The notes under the pieces: generated by a model
Database searches by the model: none
Told to the model about the DNA's origin: nothing
What the model saw: the letters and a program-made list of their open reading frames with translations, nothing else
Source: Frankia sp. AgB1.9
Lineage (GTDB): Bacteria; Actinomycetota; Actinomycetes; Frankiales; Frankiaceae
Length of the DNA: 64,000 nt
Reading direction: 5' to 3'
NCBI RefSeq assembly: GCF_016786355.1
Contig: NZ_JADWYX010000007.1
Coordinates: 11,127 to 75,126, forward strand
Part shown: one piece after another, positions 33,265-40,909 of the stretch
Layout of the letters: every line of letters begins with the position of its first letter
Numbering within the stretch: the stretch's first letter is position 1
Translations under genes and position numbers: made by a program

Positions 33265-35586
33265 ATGAGCCTGACCTCGGACCCGTCCCCGGCGACGCCG
33301 GCGACGCAGCCGACGTCCGCGCGGCCGGGGTCCCTTTCGGATCGGCGCAGCCGATCCGAAAGGTCCGCCGTTGCCGGGCCCGTGCTGGTGACCACCCGGC
33401 CCGTGGCCCCGACAGCCAAGAGCGGGGCCGCGGCCCCGACGGCCAAAAGTGCCGCCGTGACCCCGGTGGCCACGAGCGGCGCTGTTGCCCCAATGGCCAC
33501 GAGCGGGCCAGCGCTGCTGCCCGACCTCGCGACTGACCTGGCGGACCCGACCGGTCCGCTGGCCGGCGCGGCGTCGGCCACGGTCCGTGCGGCCGGCGGC
33601 GCGGGGACGCGCGCCCCGCAGACCGGCCAGCTCGGCTCCACCGAGCTGGCCGGGCCCCAGGCCGACCAGGTCGCCGAACGGGCGGCCGCGGTGCTGGGCC
33701 GCGCGCGCGACCACCTCCTTGGCCTGCAGTCCGAGGCCGGCTGGTGGAAGGGGGAGCTCGAGACCAACGTCACGATGGACGCCGAGGACCTCATGCTCCG
33801 CCAGTTCCTCGGCATCCTGCCGCCGGAGCTGGCCGCCGAGACTGGCCGCTGGATCCGGTCGAAGCAGCAGGACGACGGTGGCTGGCCGACCTTCCACGGC
33901 GGCCCGTCGGACCTGTCGACCACGTTCGAGGCCTACGTCGGCCTGCGGCTGGCCGGCCACCTGCCGGACGAGCCGCACATGCTGGCCGCCGCGTCGTTCG
34001 TGCGGGCGCACGGCGGCCTTGCCGCGACGCGGGTCTTCACCCGGATCTGGATGGCGCTGTTCGGTGAGTGGCCGTGGGACGAGGTCCCGGTGCTGCCGCC
34101 CGAGCTGGTGCTGCTGCCGAGCTGGGTGCCGCTTAACGTCTACGACTTCGGGTGCTGGGCCCGCCAGACGGTGGTGGCGCTGACGATCGTCGGTCACTTC
34201 CGGCCGGTCCGGTCGCTCGGCTTCTCGATCGACGAGCTGCGGGTCGCGGCGGTGCGTCCCGACCGGGCACCCCTGGTCAGCTGGACGGGTGTGTTCCAGC
34301 GGCTGGACGCCGGGCTGCGCCGTTACCAGCGCCACCCGGTGAAGACACTGCGAGAGCTGGCCCTGCGCCGAGCGACCGAGTGGGTGCTGGCCCGCCAGGA
34401 GGCCGACGGCGGCTGGGGCGGAATCCAGCCGCCCTGGGTCTACTCGATCATGGCTCTGCACCTGATGGGCTACTCGATGGACCATCCGGTGCTGGTCGCG
34501 GCCCTCGACGGCCTGGAGACCTTCACCGTCCGCGAGCAGGTTCGTGAGGGCGACGAGGTCGTCACGGTCCGCCGGCTGGAGGCCTGCCAGTCTCCGGTCT
34601 GGGACACCGCGCTCGCCGTCGTGGCGCTCGCCGACGCGGGGCTCGACGCCCGCCACCCGGCGATGCGCAAGGCCGGCGAATGGCTGGTCCGCGAGGAGGT
34701 CACCGTTCCGGGCGACTGGCGGGTCCGCCGGCCGAACCTGGAGCCCGGTGGCTGGGCGTTCGAGTTCGCCAACGACATCTACCCGGACGTCGACGACACG
34801 GCCGAGGTGGTCCTCGCGGTCCGCCGGCTGCTGGGGTCCGGCTGGGACGACGTCGATCCCACGTTCGCGAAACAGGCCAGAGCGTCCGTCGAGCGGGCGG
34901 TCAACTGGTCGGTCGGGATGCGTTCGGCGAACGGCGCCTGGGGTGCCTTCGACGCGGACAACGTCCGCGAGCTGGCGACGAAGATCCCGTTCTGCGACTT
35001 CGGCGAGGTGATCGACCCGCCCAGCGCGGACGTCACCGCGCACATGGTCGAGATGCTCGCCGACCTGGGCCGGGCCGACCACCCGGTCACCCAGCGCGGG
35101 GTGCGCTGGCTGCTGGACGACCAGGAGCCAGGCGGCTCGTGGTTCGGCCGCTGGGGGGTCAACCACGTGTACGGGACCGGCGCGGTCGTACCCGCGCTGA
35201 TCTCGGCAGGCGTGGCCGCCGACCATCCGGCGATCCGCTCGGCGGTGCGCTGGCTGGTCGCCCACCAGCACCCCGACGGCGGGTGGGGCGAGGACCTGCG
35301 GTCCTACCAGGACGACGCCTGGGTGGGCCGCGGCGAGCCGACCGCCTCGCAGACCGCGTGGGCCCTGCTCGCGCTGCTCGCCGCCGACCCGATGAACGAG
35401 GCGGTCGGCCGCGGCGTGCGCTGGCTGTGTGACACCCAGCTGCCCAATGGCACCTGGGACGAGCCGTACTACACCGGCACCGGCTTCCCCTGGGACTTCT
35501 CCATCAACTACCACCTGTACCGGCTGGTCTTCCCGTTGACGGCTCTCGGCCGGTACGTGACCCTCACCGGGCGGTCCGCGGCATGA
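33265..35586 (+). CDS. shc: Squalene-hopene cyclase
   Basis: 773 residues; ATG 33265 has GGAGGAG upstream. The catalytic DxDD motif is DVDD at 508-511, and many QW-type repeats (for example QQDDGGWPTFHGG, RQEADGGWGG, HPDGGWGEDL) build the two alpha-barrels. Class II terpene cyclase, monotopic membrane protein, converting squalene to hopene/hopanol. The normal N-terminus starts near residue 130; before it lies a low-complexity leader holding a fourfold 9-residue repeat. Total length is therefore about 130 more than usual (about 640). The stop overlaps the start of the hpnG-ispH fusion. Confidence 0.95.
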   Translation: MSLTSDPSPATPATQPTSARPGSLSDRRSRSERSAVAGPVLVTTRPVAPTAKSGAAAPTAKSAAVTPVATSGAVAPMATSGPALLPDLATDLADPTGPLAGAASATVRAAGGAGTRAPQTGQLGSTELAGPQADQVAERAAAVLGRARDHLLGLQSEAGWWKGELETNVTMDAEDLMLRQFLGILPPELAAETGRWIRSKQQDDGGWPTFHGGPSDLSTTFEAYVGLRLAGHLPDEPHMLAAASFVRAHGGLAATRVFTRIWMALFGEWPWDEVPVLPPELVLLPSWVPLNVYDFGCWARQTVVALTIVGHFRPVRSLGFSIDELRVAAVRPDRAPLVSWTGVFQRLDAGLRRYQRHPVKTLRELALRRATEWVLARQEADGGWGGIQPPWVYSIMALHLMGYSMDHPVLVAALDGLETFTVREQVREGDEVVTVRRLEACQSPVWDTALAVVALADAGLDARHPAMRKAGEWLVREEVTVPGDWRVRRPNLEPGGWAFEFANDIYPDVDDTAEVVLAVRRLLGSGWDDVDPTFAKQARASVERAVNWSVGMRSANGAWGAFDADNVRELATKIPFCDFGEVIDPPSADVTAHMVEMLADLGRADHPVTQRGVRWLLDDQEPGGSWFGRWGVNHVYGTGAVVPALISAGVAADHPAIRSAVRWLVAHQHPDGGWGEDLRSYQDDAWVGRGEPTASQTAWALLALLAADPMNEAVGRGVRWLCDTQLPNGTWDEPYYTGTGFPWDFSINYHLYRLVFPLTALGRYVTLTGRSAA
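33403..33510 (+). repeat. Four 27-bp tandem repeats in shc leader
   Basis: Four consecutive in-frame 27-bp units (33403, 33430, 33457, 33484) encode nine-residue repeats of the form V-A-P-T-A-K/T-S-G-A at residues 47-82 of the cyclase leader. Confidence 0.85.
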
Positions 35587-37298
35587 GCAGCAGCATCTCT
35601 GCATCCGAGAACACCGGCGATCGACGTCATACTGGCGGCCCGCCGACGGCGGGGGAGGCGTCCGCGTCCTCCCCACCCGAGAGCGCGGCCGCCGAGGCGC
35701 AGGCACGGGCCGTTCCACGGATCCCGAAACAGGCGGTCGGCACCGGCCCCAGCTGGAAGCCGGGGCGCCCGCCGCGCCGGTCCAGGCTGGCCGTGGCCGC
35801 GGCGCTGCGGCTGGAGGCACTCGCCGCCGGCCGGTCCGGGCTACCGACGGACGCCGTCGTCGTGCGCACCGGCATGGGCCCTGAACGCGCCAGCCGGGCC
35901 AACCAGGCGGTGCGCGCGGCGAAGCCGGACGCGGTCGCGGTGGTCGGGCTCGGCGGCGGGCTCGCGCCCGGCGTCCGCCCGGGTGACGTCATCGTCGCGA
36001 GCGAGGTGCGCACCGGCGACGGCACGGTCACCGGCCGCTGCCCGTCGGCGCCGCTGCTCGCCGGCGAGCTGAGGCGTGCCGGGCTGACCGTGCACATCGG
36101 GCCGGTGGTCTCGGTGCCTCGCCTCGCCGTCGGCACCGCGCGCGCGGAGCTCGCCGCGACCGGCGCGATCGCCGTGGACATGGAGTCGGCCTACCTGTCG
36201 CCGAGCGCGGCCGGCAAGCCGTTCGCCGTCGTCCGGGTGATCGTCGACACGGCGGCCGAGCCGCTCGGCCGGATCGACCTGGCCCGCCGCGGTGTCTCCG
36301 GCCTGCGCACGCTGCGCAGGCTCGGCGGGCCGCTGGGCGCCTGGGCGGCGGCCGTCGGGCAGCGCCGGGTGCTGCTGGCTGAGCCGCGCGCGTTCTGCGC
36401 CGGCGTCGAGCGGGCCATCGAGGTGGTCGAGCGGGCGCTGGAGCTGCACGGAGCGCCGGTCTACGTCCGCAAGCAGATCGTGCACAACACCCACGTGGTC
36501 AACGATCTGGCCAGCCGCGGCGCGGTCTTCGTCGACGAGCTCGACGAGGTCCCACCGGGCGCGACCGTCGTCTTCTCCGCGCATGGGGTCGCCCCGGCGG
36601 TGCACGTCGAGGCCGCCGGCCGCAACCTCGACGTGATCGACGCGACCTGCCCGCTGGTGGAGAAGGTGCACGCCGAGGCGCGCCGGTTCACCGCCCGCGG
36701 TGACACGGTGCTGCTCATCGGCCACGCCGGCCACGAGGAGGTCGACGGCACGCTGGGTGAGGCGCCGGGGCGGATCACCCTGGTCGAGTCGGCCGAGGAC
36801 GTGCCGTCGCTGCAGGTCGAGGACCCGGAGCGGGTCACGTACCTGATGCAGACGACCCTGGCGGTGGACGAGGCCGAGGAGGTCGTGGACGCGCTGAAGG
36901 CCCGGTTCCCGGCGATCGTCGGGCCCGGCTCGGCGGACATCTGCTACGCGACGTCCAACCGGCAGAACGCGGTGCGCCGGGTCGCGAGCGAGGCGGACCT
37001 CGTGCTGGTGGTCGGGTCGGAGAACAGCGCGAACTCGCGCCGGCTCGCCGAGGTCGCCCGCCGTGACGGCGTCGCGTCACACCTGGTCGAGAGCGTCGAC
37101 GAGGTGCGGCTGGACTGGCTCGCCGGCGCGGACACGATCGGGATCTCGGCCGGTGCCTCGGCGCCGCCGAGCCTGGTGCACGAGCTGGCCGACGCGCTCG
37201 CCGGGCTCGGCGCCACCACGGTGGCGACGCGGTCGATCGGCACGGAGTCGATCGCCTTCACGCTGCCCAAGGAGGTTCGCCGCCCGCAGGGCGGCTGA
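35583..37298 (+). CDS. Fused HpnG nucleosidase/phosphorylase and IspH (HMBPP reductase)
   Basis: 571 residues from ATG 35583, overlapping shc. After a 60-residue low-complexity leader, residues about 68-255 form a nucleoside-phosphorylase-like domain (VVRTGMGPERA, VGLGGGLAPGVRPGDVIVAS, AVDMESAY 197-204), the HpnG type that removes adenine from adenosylhopane. Residues about 262-568 are a complete IspH: cluster cysteines Cys272 (FCAGVERAIE), Cys356 (DATCPLVEKVH) and Cys454 (ICYATSNRQ), with HNTH 301-304, SAHG 333-335 and GHEEV around 384. IspH is a 4Fe-4S enzyme that makes IPP and DMAPP from HMBPP. One chain therefore joins the last isoprenoid-precursor step with a late hopanoid-tail step. No frameshift or internal stop is seen between halves. 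An overlap-type fusion of two neighbours is the likely origin. Confidence 0.88.
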   Translation: MSSSISASENTGDRRHTGGPPTAGEASASSPPESAAAEAQARAVPRIPKQAVGTGPSWKPGRPPRRSRLAVAAALRLEALAAGRSGLPTDAVVVRTGMGPERASRANQAVRAAKPDAVAVVGLGGGLAPGVRPGDVIVASEVRTGDGTVTGRCPSAPLLAGELRRAGLTVHIGPVVSVPRLAVGTARAELAATGAIAVDMESAYLSPSAAGKPFAVVRVIVDTAAEPLGRIDLARRGVSGLRTLRRLGGPLGAWAAAVGQRRVLLAEPRAFCAGVERAIEVVERALELHGAPVYVRKQIVHNTHVVNDLASRGAVFVDELDEVPPGATVVFSAHGVAPAVHVEAAGRNLDVIDATCPLVEKVHAEARRFTARGDTVLLIGHAGHEEVDGTLGEAPGRITLVESAEDVPSLQVEDPERVTYLMQTTLAVDEAEEVVDALKARFPAIVGPGSADICYATSNRQNAVRRVASEADLVLVVGSENSANSRRLAEVARRDGVASHLVESVDEVRLDWLAGADTIGISAGASAPPSLVHELADALAGLGATTVATRSIGTESIAFTLPKEVRRPQGG

Positions 37299-37339
37299 CC
37301 CGGCGGCCCCGCGGCTCCGGTAGTGCGACCGCCGCCCGT

Positions 37340-37357
37340 GCGCCGACCGTTCGGCGC
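37340..37357. terminator. Hairpin between convergent genes
   Basis: Stem GCGCCGA / TCGGCGC with a 4-base loop lies between the hpnG-ispH stop and the end of the convergent HxlR gene. Likely shared terminator. Confidence 0.5.
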
Positions 37358-37361
37358 GCGG

Positions 37362-37943
37362 TCAGGTGGCCGGGCTCGCCGGGCGCAGGTCCGTGGGGGT
37401 CTCGGTGCGGGGCGTCTCGTCGGCTGGCGTCCCGTCGGCTGGGTTCTCAGTGGCCGAGGGCTCGCGGGTCGTCCTGACGACCTCGCGGGGGTCGTCGATC
37501 AGGTGGCCGGCCGCGCAGACGTGCTGGACGCGGACGGGCGCGCCGCAGCCGACGTGGGTGAACGTGGCCGGGGGGCCGGCCTCGTCGGACAGATGGCGGT
37601 CGCCCCACTGGCGCAGCGCGGTCAGCACCGGGCTGAGCTCGCGGCCGGCCTGGGTGAGCCGGTACTCCGGGCGGGCCCGGGTGCCGTCCTCCCGGTAGCT
37701 CACCCGGTCGAGCACACCGGCCCGCACCAGGTTCGCCAGCCGGTCGGTGAGGACGGCGCGGGGGGCCCCGGTGGCGGCCTGGATGGCGTCGAAGCGACGG
37801 ACACCCAGGGTCACCTCGCGGATCACCAGGAGCGACCAACGCTCGCCGACGATCTCCAGGGCGCGGGCGATCGAGCAGGGGCGTGGGGCCGTCAGGAGTG
37901 GCGGGGTGCCCGCGCGGCTCGGTGGGGTAGCGGGTGCCTCCAT
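37362..37943 (-). CDS. HxlR-family transcriptional regulator
   Basis: 193 residues from ATG 37941-37943; longer in-frame starts exist but lack support, and no strong ribosome site precedes this ATG. The core has the HxlR winged helix: CSIARALEIVGERWSLLVIRE, GVRRFDAIQ, LTDRLANLVRAGVLDRV, EYRLTQAGREL and LRQWGDRHL. The C-terminal 35 residues form a Pro/Thr/Glu tail with repeated ADGTPADET-like blocks. HxlR proteins usually respond to small aldehydes, quinones or redox cues. It separates hpnG-ispH from hpnH and may be unrelated to hopanoids. Confidence 0.85.
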   Translation of the reverse strand: MEAPATPPSRAGTPPLLTAPRPCSIARALEIVGERWSLLVIREVTLGVRRFDAIQAATGAPRAVLTDRLANLVRAGVLDRVSYREDGTRARPEYRLTQAGRELSPVLTALRQWGDRHLSDEAGPPATFTHVGCGAPVRVQHVCAAGHLIDDPREVVRTTREPSATENPADGTPADETPRTETPTDLRPASPAT

Positions 37944-38671
37944 GACAAGCAAGTCTAGTTGCCCCACCTGGCTAGGTTCATGGATCGAACCCAGATCGTC
38001 GAACCGGATCGACCGACAGGTGTCCGGCTGGGTGGAGTGGGGAACTGATGCTTCGGTGGGTGTGAGAGAGCCCGTCCGAGGATCAGGTCCGCCCGATGAT
38101 CTCGCCGCGTGGGCCTCCCGGCCGTATTCATGCCGACCACAGATGCCGGATTCCCTATCCAACTGCGGTCTTCGCCCGATCTCGGGGAAGCCTGGGGGAT
38201 CCAACCGCGCGGGCCTAGGGATCAGTTCGTGGAAGGTGAGAATCGACTGCTCGGTAGAAGGTAGGATCGGCCGCTCCGCGGAACGTTCCTGGGGGCTCGC
38301 GCGCCCTCGGCGCTGGCGACACGTTCCCCGCCAGGCCGGGTCACTCGAGGTGGGTGTCGGGATGACGACTTCGTCAAGTGGCGGGTTTACCGGGCGTGAC
38401 ACAGACTGCGTCTGCATCGCTGTCCGTGAAAGTGGTGCGCGCCTAGTGCGGATGGCCCGGCCCCGAAACCCACGAAATGGGCGCGGACGGTAGCCAGTCG
38501 CGGCCGGGGCGAGATCGTCGTCGTGGATTTACCTGATCGACATGCGCGTTCGACATACAGCTTGTATGTTGCCCCTGGGGTCGACATACAGCCTGTACGT
38601 ACTCGCTGTATGGTGATCCCCAACGACCCCAGGTCACCACCGGGCGGCCTGACGAGAGGGGGACATCCGCC
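37944..38671. other. Long intergenic upstream of hpnH
   Basis: 728 bases between the divergent HxlR and hpnH genes. Codon bias breaks down in every frame, so no gene is proposed. The last 120 bases hold the duplicated palindromic operator (38553-38600) and a TGTATGGTG stretch that could be the hpnH -10 region. Confidence 0.5.
38553..38600 (+). promoter_or_regulatory. Duplicated palindromic operator of hpnH
   Basis: Box A ACATACAGCTTGTATGT (38553-38569) is a perfect 7-bp inverted repeat with 3-base centre. Box B ACATACAGCCTGTACGT (38584-38600) differs at two positions. The boxes are 31 bases apart (three turns) and 72 bases before the GTG of hpnH. This spacing suggests cooperative binding of a dimeric repressor or activator, for example TetR-type. 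Confidence 0.7.
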
Positions 38672-39673
38672 GTGGCGGTTCAGTGGCGCTACCAGGTGCG
38701 TGTCGGGTCCTACCTGGTCAAGCAGAAGATCCAGCGAAAGAAGTACTTCCCGCTCGTGCTTGAGCTGGAACCGCTCTTCGCCTGCAACCTGTCGTGCACC
38801 GGCTGCGGGAAGATCCAACACCCCGCAAACGTGCTCAAGCAGCGGATGAGCGTCGAGGACGCTCTGGCCGCGGTCGAAGAGTGTGGTGCACCGGTGGTCG
38901 CGATCGCCGGCGGTGAGCCGCTCATGCACCCTCAGATCCACGAGATCGTCAATGAGCTCACCAAGCGCAAGAAGTTCGTCATCCTGTGCTCGAACGGCCT
39001 GCTGCTGCGCAAGAAGCTGAAGAACTTCACACCGAGCCCTTACTTCACGTTCATGCTGCATGTGGACGGACTTCGTGATCGGCACGACGCGATCGTGGAG
39101 AAGGAAGGCACCTTCGACGAGTGTGTCGAGGCCTTCAAGGCGGCGAAGGCCGCGGGCTTCCGGGTCGGCACCAACTCGACGTTCTTCAACAACGACAGCC
39201 CGCAGGACGTCATCGACATCCTGACCTTCCTGAACGACGACCTCAAGGTCGACGCGATCCAGCTCTCACCTGGCTACGCCTACGAGAAGGCGCCGGACCA
39301 GGAGCACTTCCTCGGGGTGCAGGAGACGCGGGAGATGTTCTCCAAGGTCTTCTCCGAGGGCCGGCGCAAGAAGTGGCGGCTGAACCACTCGCCGGTCTTC
39401 CTGGACTTCCTGGAGGGCAAGCGCGAGCTGGCCTGCACCGCGTGGGGTATTCCCAGTTACTCCCTGTTCGGCTGGCAGAAGCCGTGCTACCTGATGAGCG
39501 ACGGCTATGTCGGTTCCTACAAGGAGCTCACCGAGACCACCGACTGGGACAAGTACGGCCGTGGCAAGGACCCGCGCTGCGCCAACTGCATGGCGCACTG
39601 CGGCTACGAGACCTCTGCCGTACTGGCCACGATGGGTTCCCTGAAGGAAGGGCTCCGCGCGGTCCGCATGTGA
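38672..39673 (+). CDS. hpnH: HpnH, radical SAM adenosylhopane synthase
   Basis: 333 residues from GTG 38672, which has AGAGGGGG upstream. Radical SAM cluster motif CNLSCTGC (Cys38, 42, 45), then IAGGEPLMHP and the typical HpnH ending with a CANCMAHCGYE cysteine cluster. It joins the 5'-deoxyadenosyl group to diploptene, giving adenosylhopane, the substrate of HpnG. It is separated from the main hopanoid operon by the HxlR gene and has its own operator-bearing promoter, so C35 hopanoid side-chain formation may be controlled independently of squalene cyclisation. Confidence 0.93.
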   Translation: MAVQWRYQVRVGSYLVKQKIQRKKYFPLVLELEPLFACNLSCTGCGKIQHPANVLKQRMSVEDALAAVEECGAPVVAIAGGEPLMHPQIHEIVNELTKRKKFVILCSNGLLLRKKLKNFTPSPYFTFMLHVDGLRDRHDAIVEKEGTFDECVEAFKAAKAAGFRVGTNSTFFNNDSPQDVIDILTFLNDDLKVDAIQLSPGYAYEKAPDQEHFLGVQETREMFSKVFSEGRRKKWRLNHSPVFLDFLEGKRELACTAWGIPSYSLFGWQKPCYLMSDGYVGSYKELTETTDWDKYGRGKDPRCANCMAHCGYETSAVLATMGSLKEGLRAVRM

Positions 39674-39674
39674 G

Positions 39675-39695
39675 CTGGGGCGCGGAGCGCCCCAG
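39675..39695 (+). terminator. hpnH terminator hairpin
   Basis: Perfect 9-bp stem CTGGGGCGC-GGA-GCGCCCCAG begins directly after the TGA. A second GC-rich segment just downstream (CGCTCCGCGCCC) can pair alternatively with the same left arm. Confidence 0.65.
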
Positions 39696-39780
39696 CGGGT
39701 CGGACGCTCCGCGCCCGCCCCAACCTTGATTGTCGGCTGAGGCGGAAAGTCGAGGGTCGGCCGCTGTCCAGGGTCGGTGT

Positions 39781-39900
39781 CTTGGCTGGATGGCGACTGT
39801 CGGACGCTTCGCGGCCGACGGTCGCTCCGCCTTGGCTGGGTTGCGATTGTCGGGCGCTGCGCGCCGACGGGGAATTGCTATGGCTGGGTTTCGCCTGATG
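39781..39900 (+). repeat. About 50-bp imperfect tandem repeat
   Basis: Units starting CTTGGCTGGATGGCGACTGT (39781) and CTTGGCTGGGTTGCGATTGT (39831), plus a partial third from about 39879. Each full unit carries a GTCGG...CCGAC stem. Function unknown; may be a dispersed palindromic repeat. Confidence 0.65.
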
Positions 39901-40064
39901 GTTGCGTAGAAGAGATCGGTGCAAGGAAGGCTCGTTCCCACCCGGGGACGGGCCTTTCCTGTTTTGACGACTACTGGACGGTCGCGGGTGGGCGACAGCG
40001 GCCGCGCCGGAATAGCGGAAATGGGGCCAGGGCGTCTGAGGGCCCGGGGCGTCCGGGACGGGCC

Positions 40065-40742
40065 TCAGAGGGGTTGGGGGGCGGGGCGGGCGTTGTGGAC
40101 GAGGCCGGACAGGAGGCGGTCGAGGACGACGCCGGTCTCGCGGCGGGCCTGTGACGGGTCGGCGGAGCGGGCGACGTAGAGGCTTGCTTCGGCGAGCAGC
40201 GCCGTGACCAGCCGGGTCAATGGCGCGACCGGAATCGGGTCGATCACCTCCTCGGCGATGGCGCGCTCCAGCCATTCCGAGAGCAGCCCGTAGCCGTGCT
40301 TCTCGACCAGCGTGTTCCAGGCGTCGTTGCCGAGCACGGCCGGGCCGTCGACCAGCACGATCCGCTGGAAGTCCGTATCCGTCCTGGTGGAGAAGTCCAG
40401 CAGCGACTGGAAGCCTCGACGCAGTTGCGTCCAGGCGTCGCCACCGATCGTCGCCTCCAGCTCACTCTTGACGAGAGCGGTCGCGACCTCGCTCGCGACC
40501 TCCTTCATCACCTCACGGAACAGGTCCGCCTTGTCGCGGAAGTGGTGGTACAGAGCGCCCCGGGTGACGCACGCATCGGCGACGATCTCCTCGGTGCCCG
40601 TGGCCACATATCCCTGTTCCGCGAACCGCCGGCGCGCGGCGGCAACCAACGCCGTTCGTGTTTCCAACGACCGGTTGTCCGGCGTGCGGTCACTCGCTCG
40701 GGCGTTGTCCGCCGTGCGCAGATCCTGGCGGGCCCTCGTCAC
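40065..40742 (-). CDS. TetR-family transcriptional regulator
   Basis: 225 residues if started at GTG 40740-40742. This start coincides with the transcription start expected from a CATAAT -10 box (40749-40754), suggesting a leaderless mRNA. An in-frame start at 40835 would add 31 residues through the promoter. The N-terminal TetR helix-turn-helix is clear: RTALVAAARRRFAEQGY, TGTEEIVADACVTRGALYHHFRDKADLF. The C-terminal ligand domain (FQSLLDFSTRTDTDFQRIVLVDGPAVLG) is of the common TetR_C group. The gene lies downstream of and in the same orientation as the MFS exporter, its probable target. Confidence 0.85.
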   Translation of the reverse strand: MTRARQDLRTADNARASDRTPDNRSLETRTALVAAARRRFAEQGYVATGTEEIVADACVTRGALYHHFRDKADLFREVMKEVASEVATALVKSELEATIGGDAWTQLRRGFQSLLDFSTRTDTDFQRIVLVDGPAVLGNDAWNTLVEKHGYGLLSEWLERAIAEEVIDPIPVAPLTRLVTALLAEASLYVARSADPSQARRETGVVLDRLLSGLVHNARPAPQPL

Positions 40743-40748
40743 ACCTCG

Positions 40749-40754
40749 ATTATG
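40749..40754 (-). promoter_or_regulatory. TetR gene -10 box
   Basis: CATAAT on the minus strand, six bases before the GTG codon; predicted transcription would begin at or next to the start codon (leaderless). Confidence 0.4.
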
Positions 40755-40909
40755 GTGCACAGACCGCTGGCCTTTCACCTCGAACACCCCTGAGGTGGCC
40801 GGCTGAAACCCGTCCGGAACACTGCGTGGAATCACGGGGCGGTCAGCGGCGGGCGCGCCCGTCCAAGTGGATTTCGCGGCAGGAACGAGTGGCCCCCGCT
40901 GGCAGTCCG

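Larger units (their letters stand above)
39674..40064. other. Intergenic between hpnH and TetR gene
   Basis: 391 bases between the convergent hpnH and TetR genes. It contains the hpnH terminator hairpin and a roughly 50-bp tandem repeat (separate entries). No gene seen. Confidence 0.5.

Noticed and set aside
31972..35820. Very long minus-strand open frame opposite the polyprenyl synthase and shc genes
   Set aside because: It is antisense to well-supported enzymes, is Arg/Pro-rich without any domain, and arises from the GC-rich codon bias.
38041..38520. Extension of the HxlR protein to an upstream start at 38417
   Set aside because: The extra residues lack conservation features and coding bias; the HxlR fold begins shortly after the ATG at 37943.
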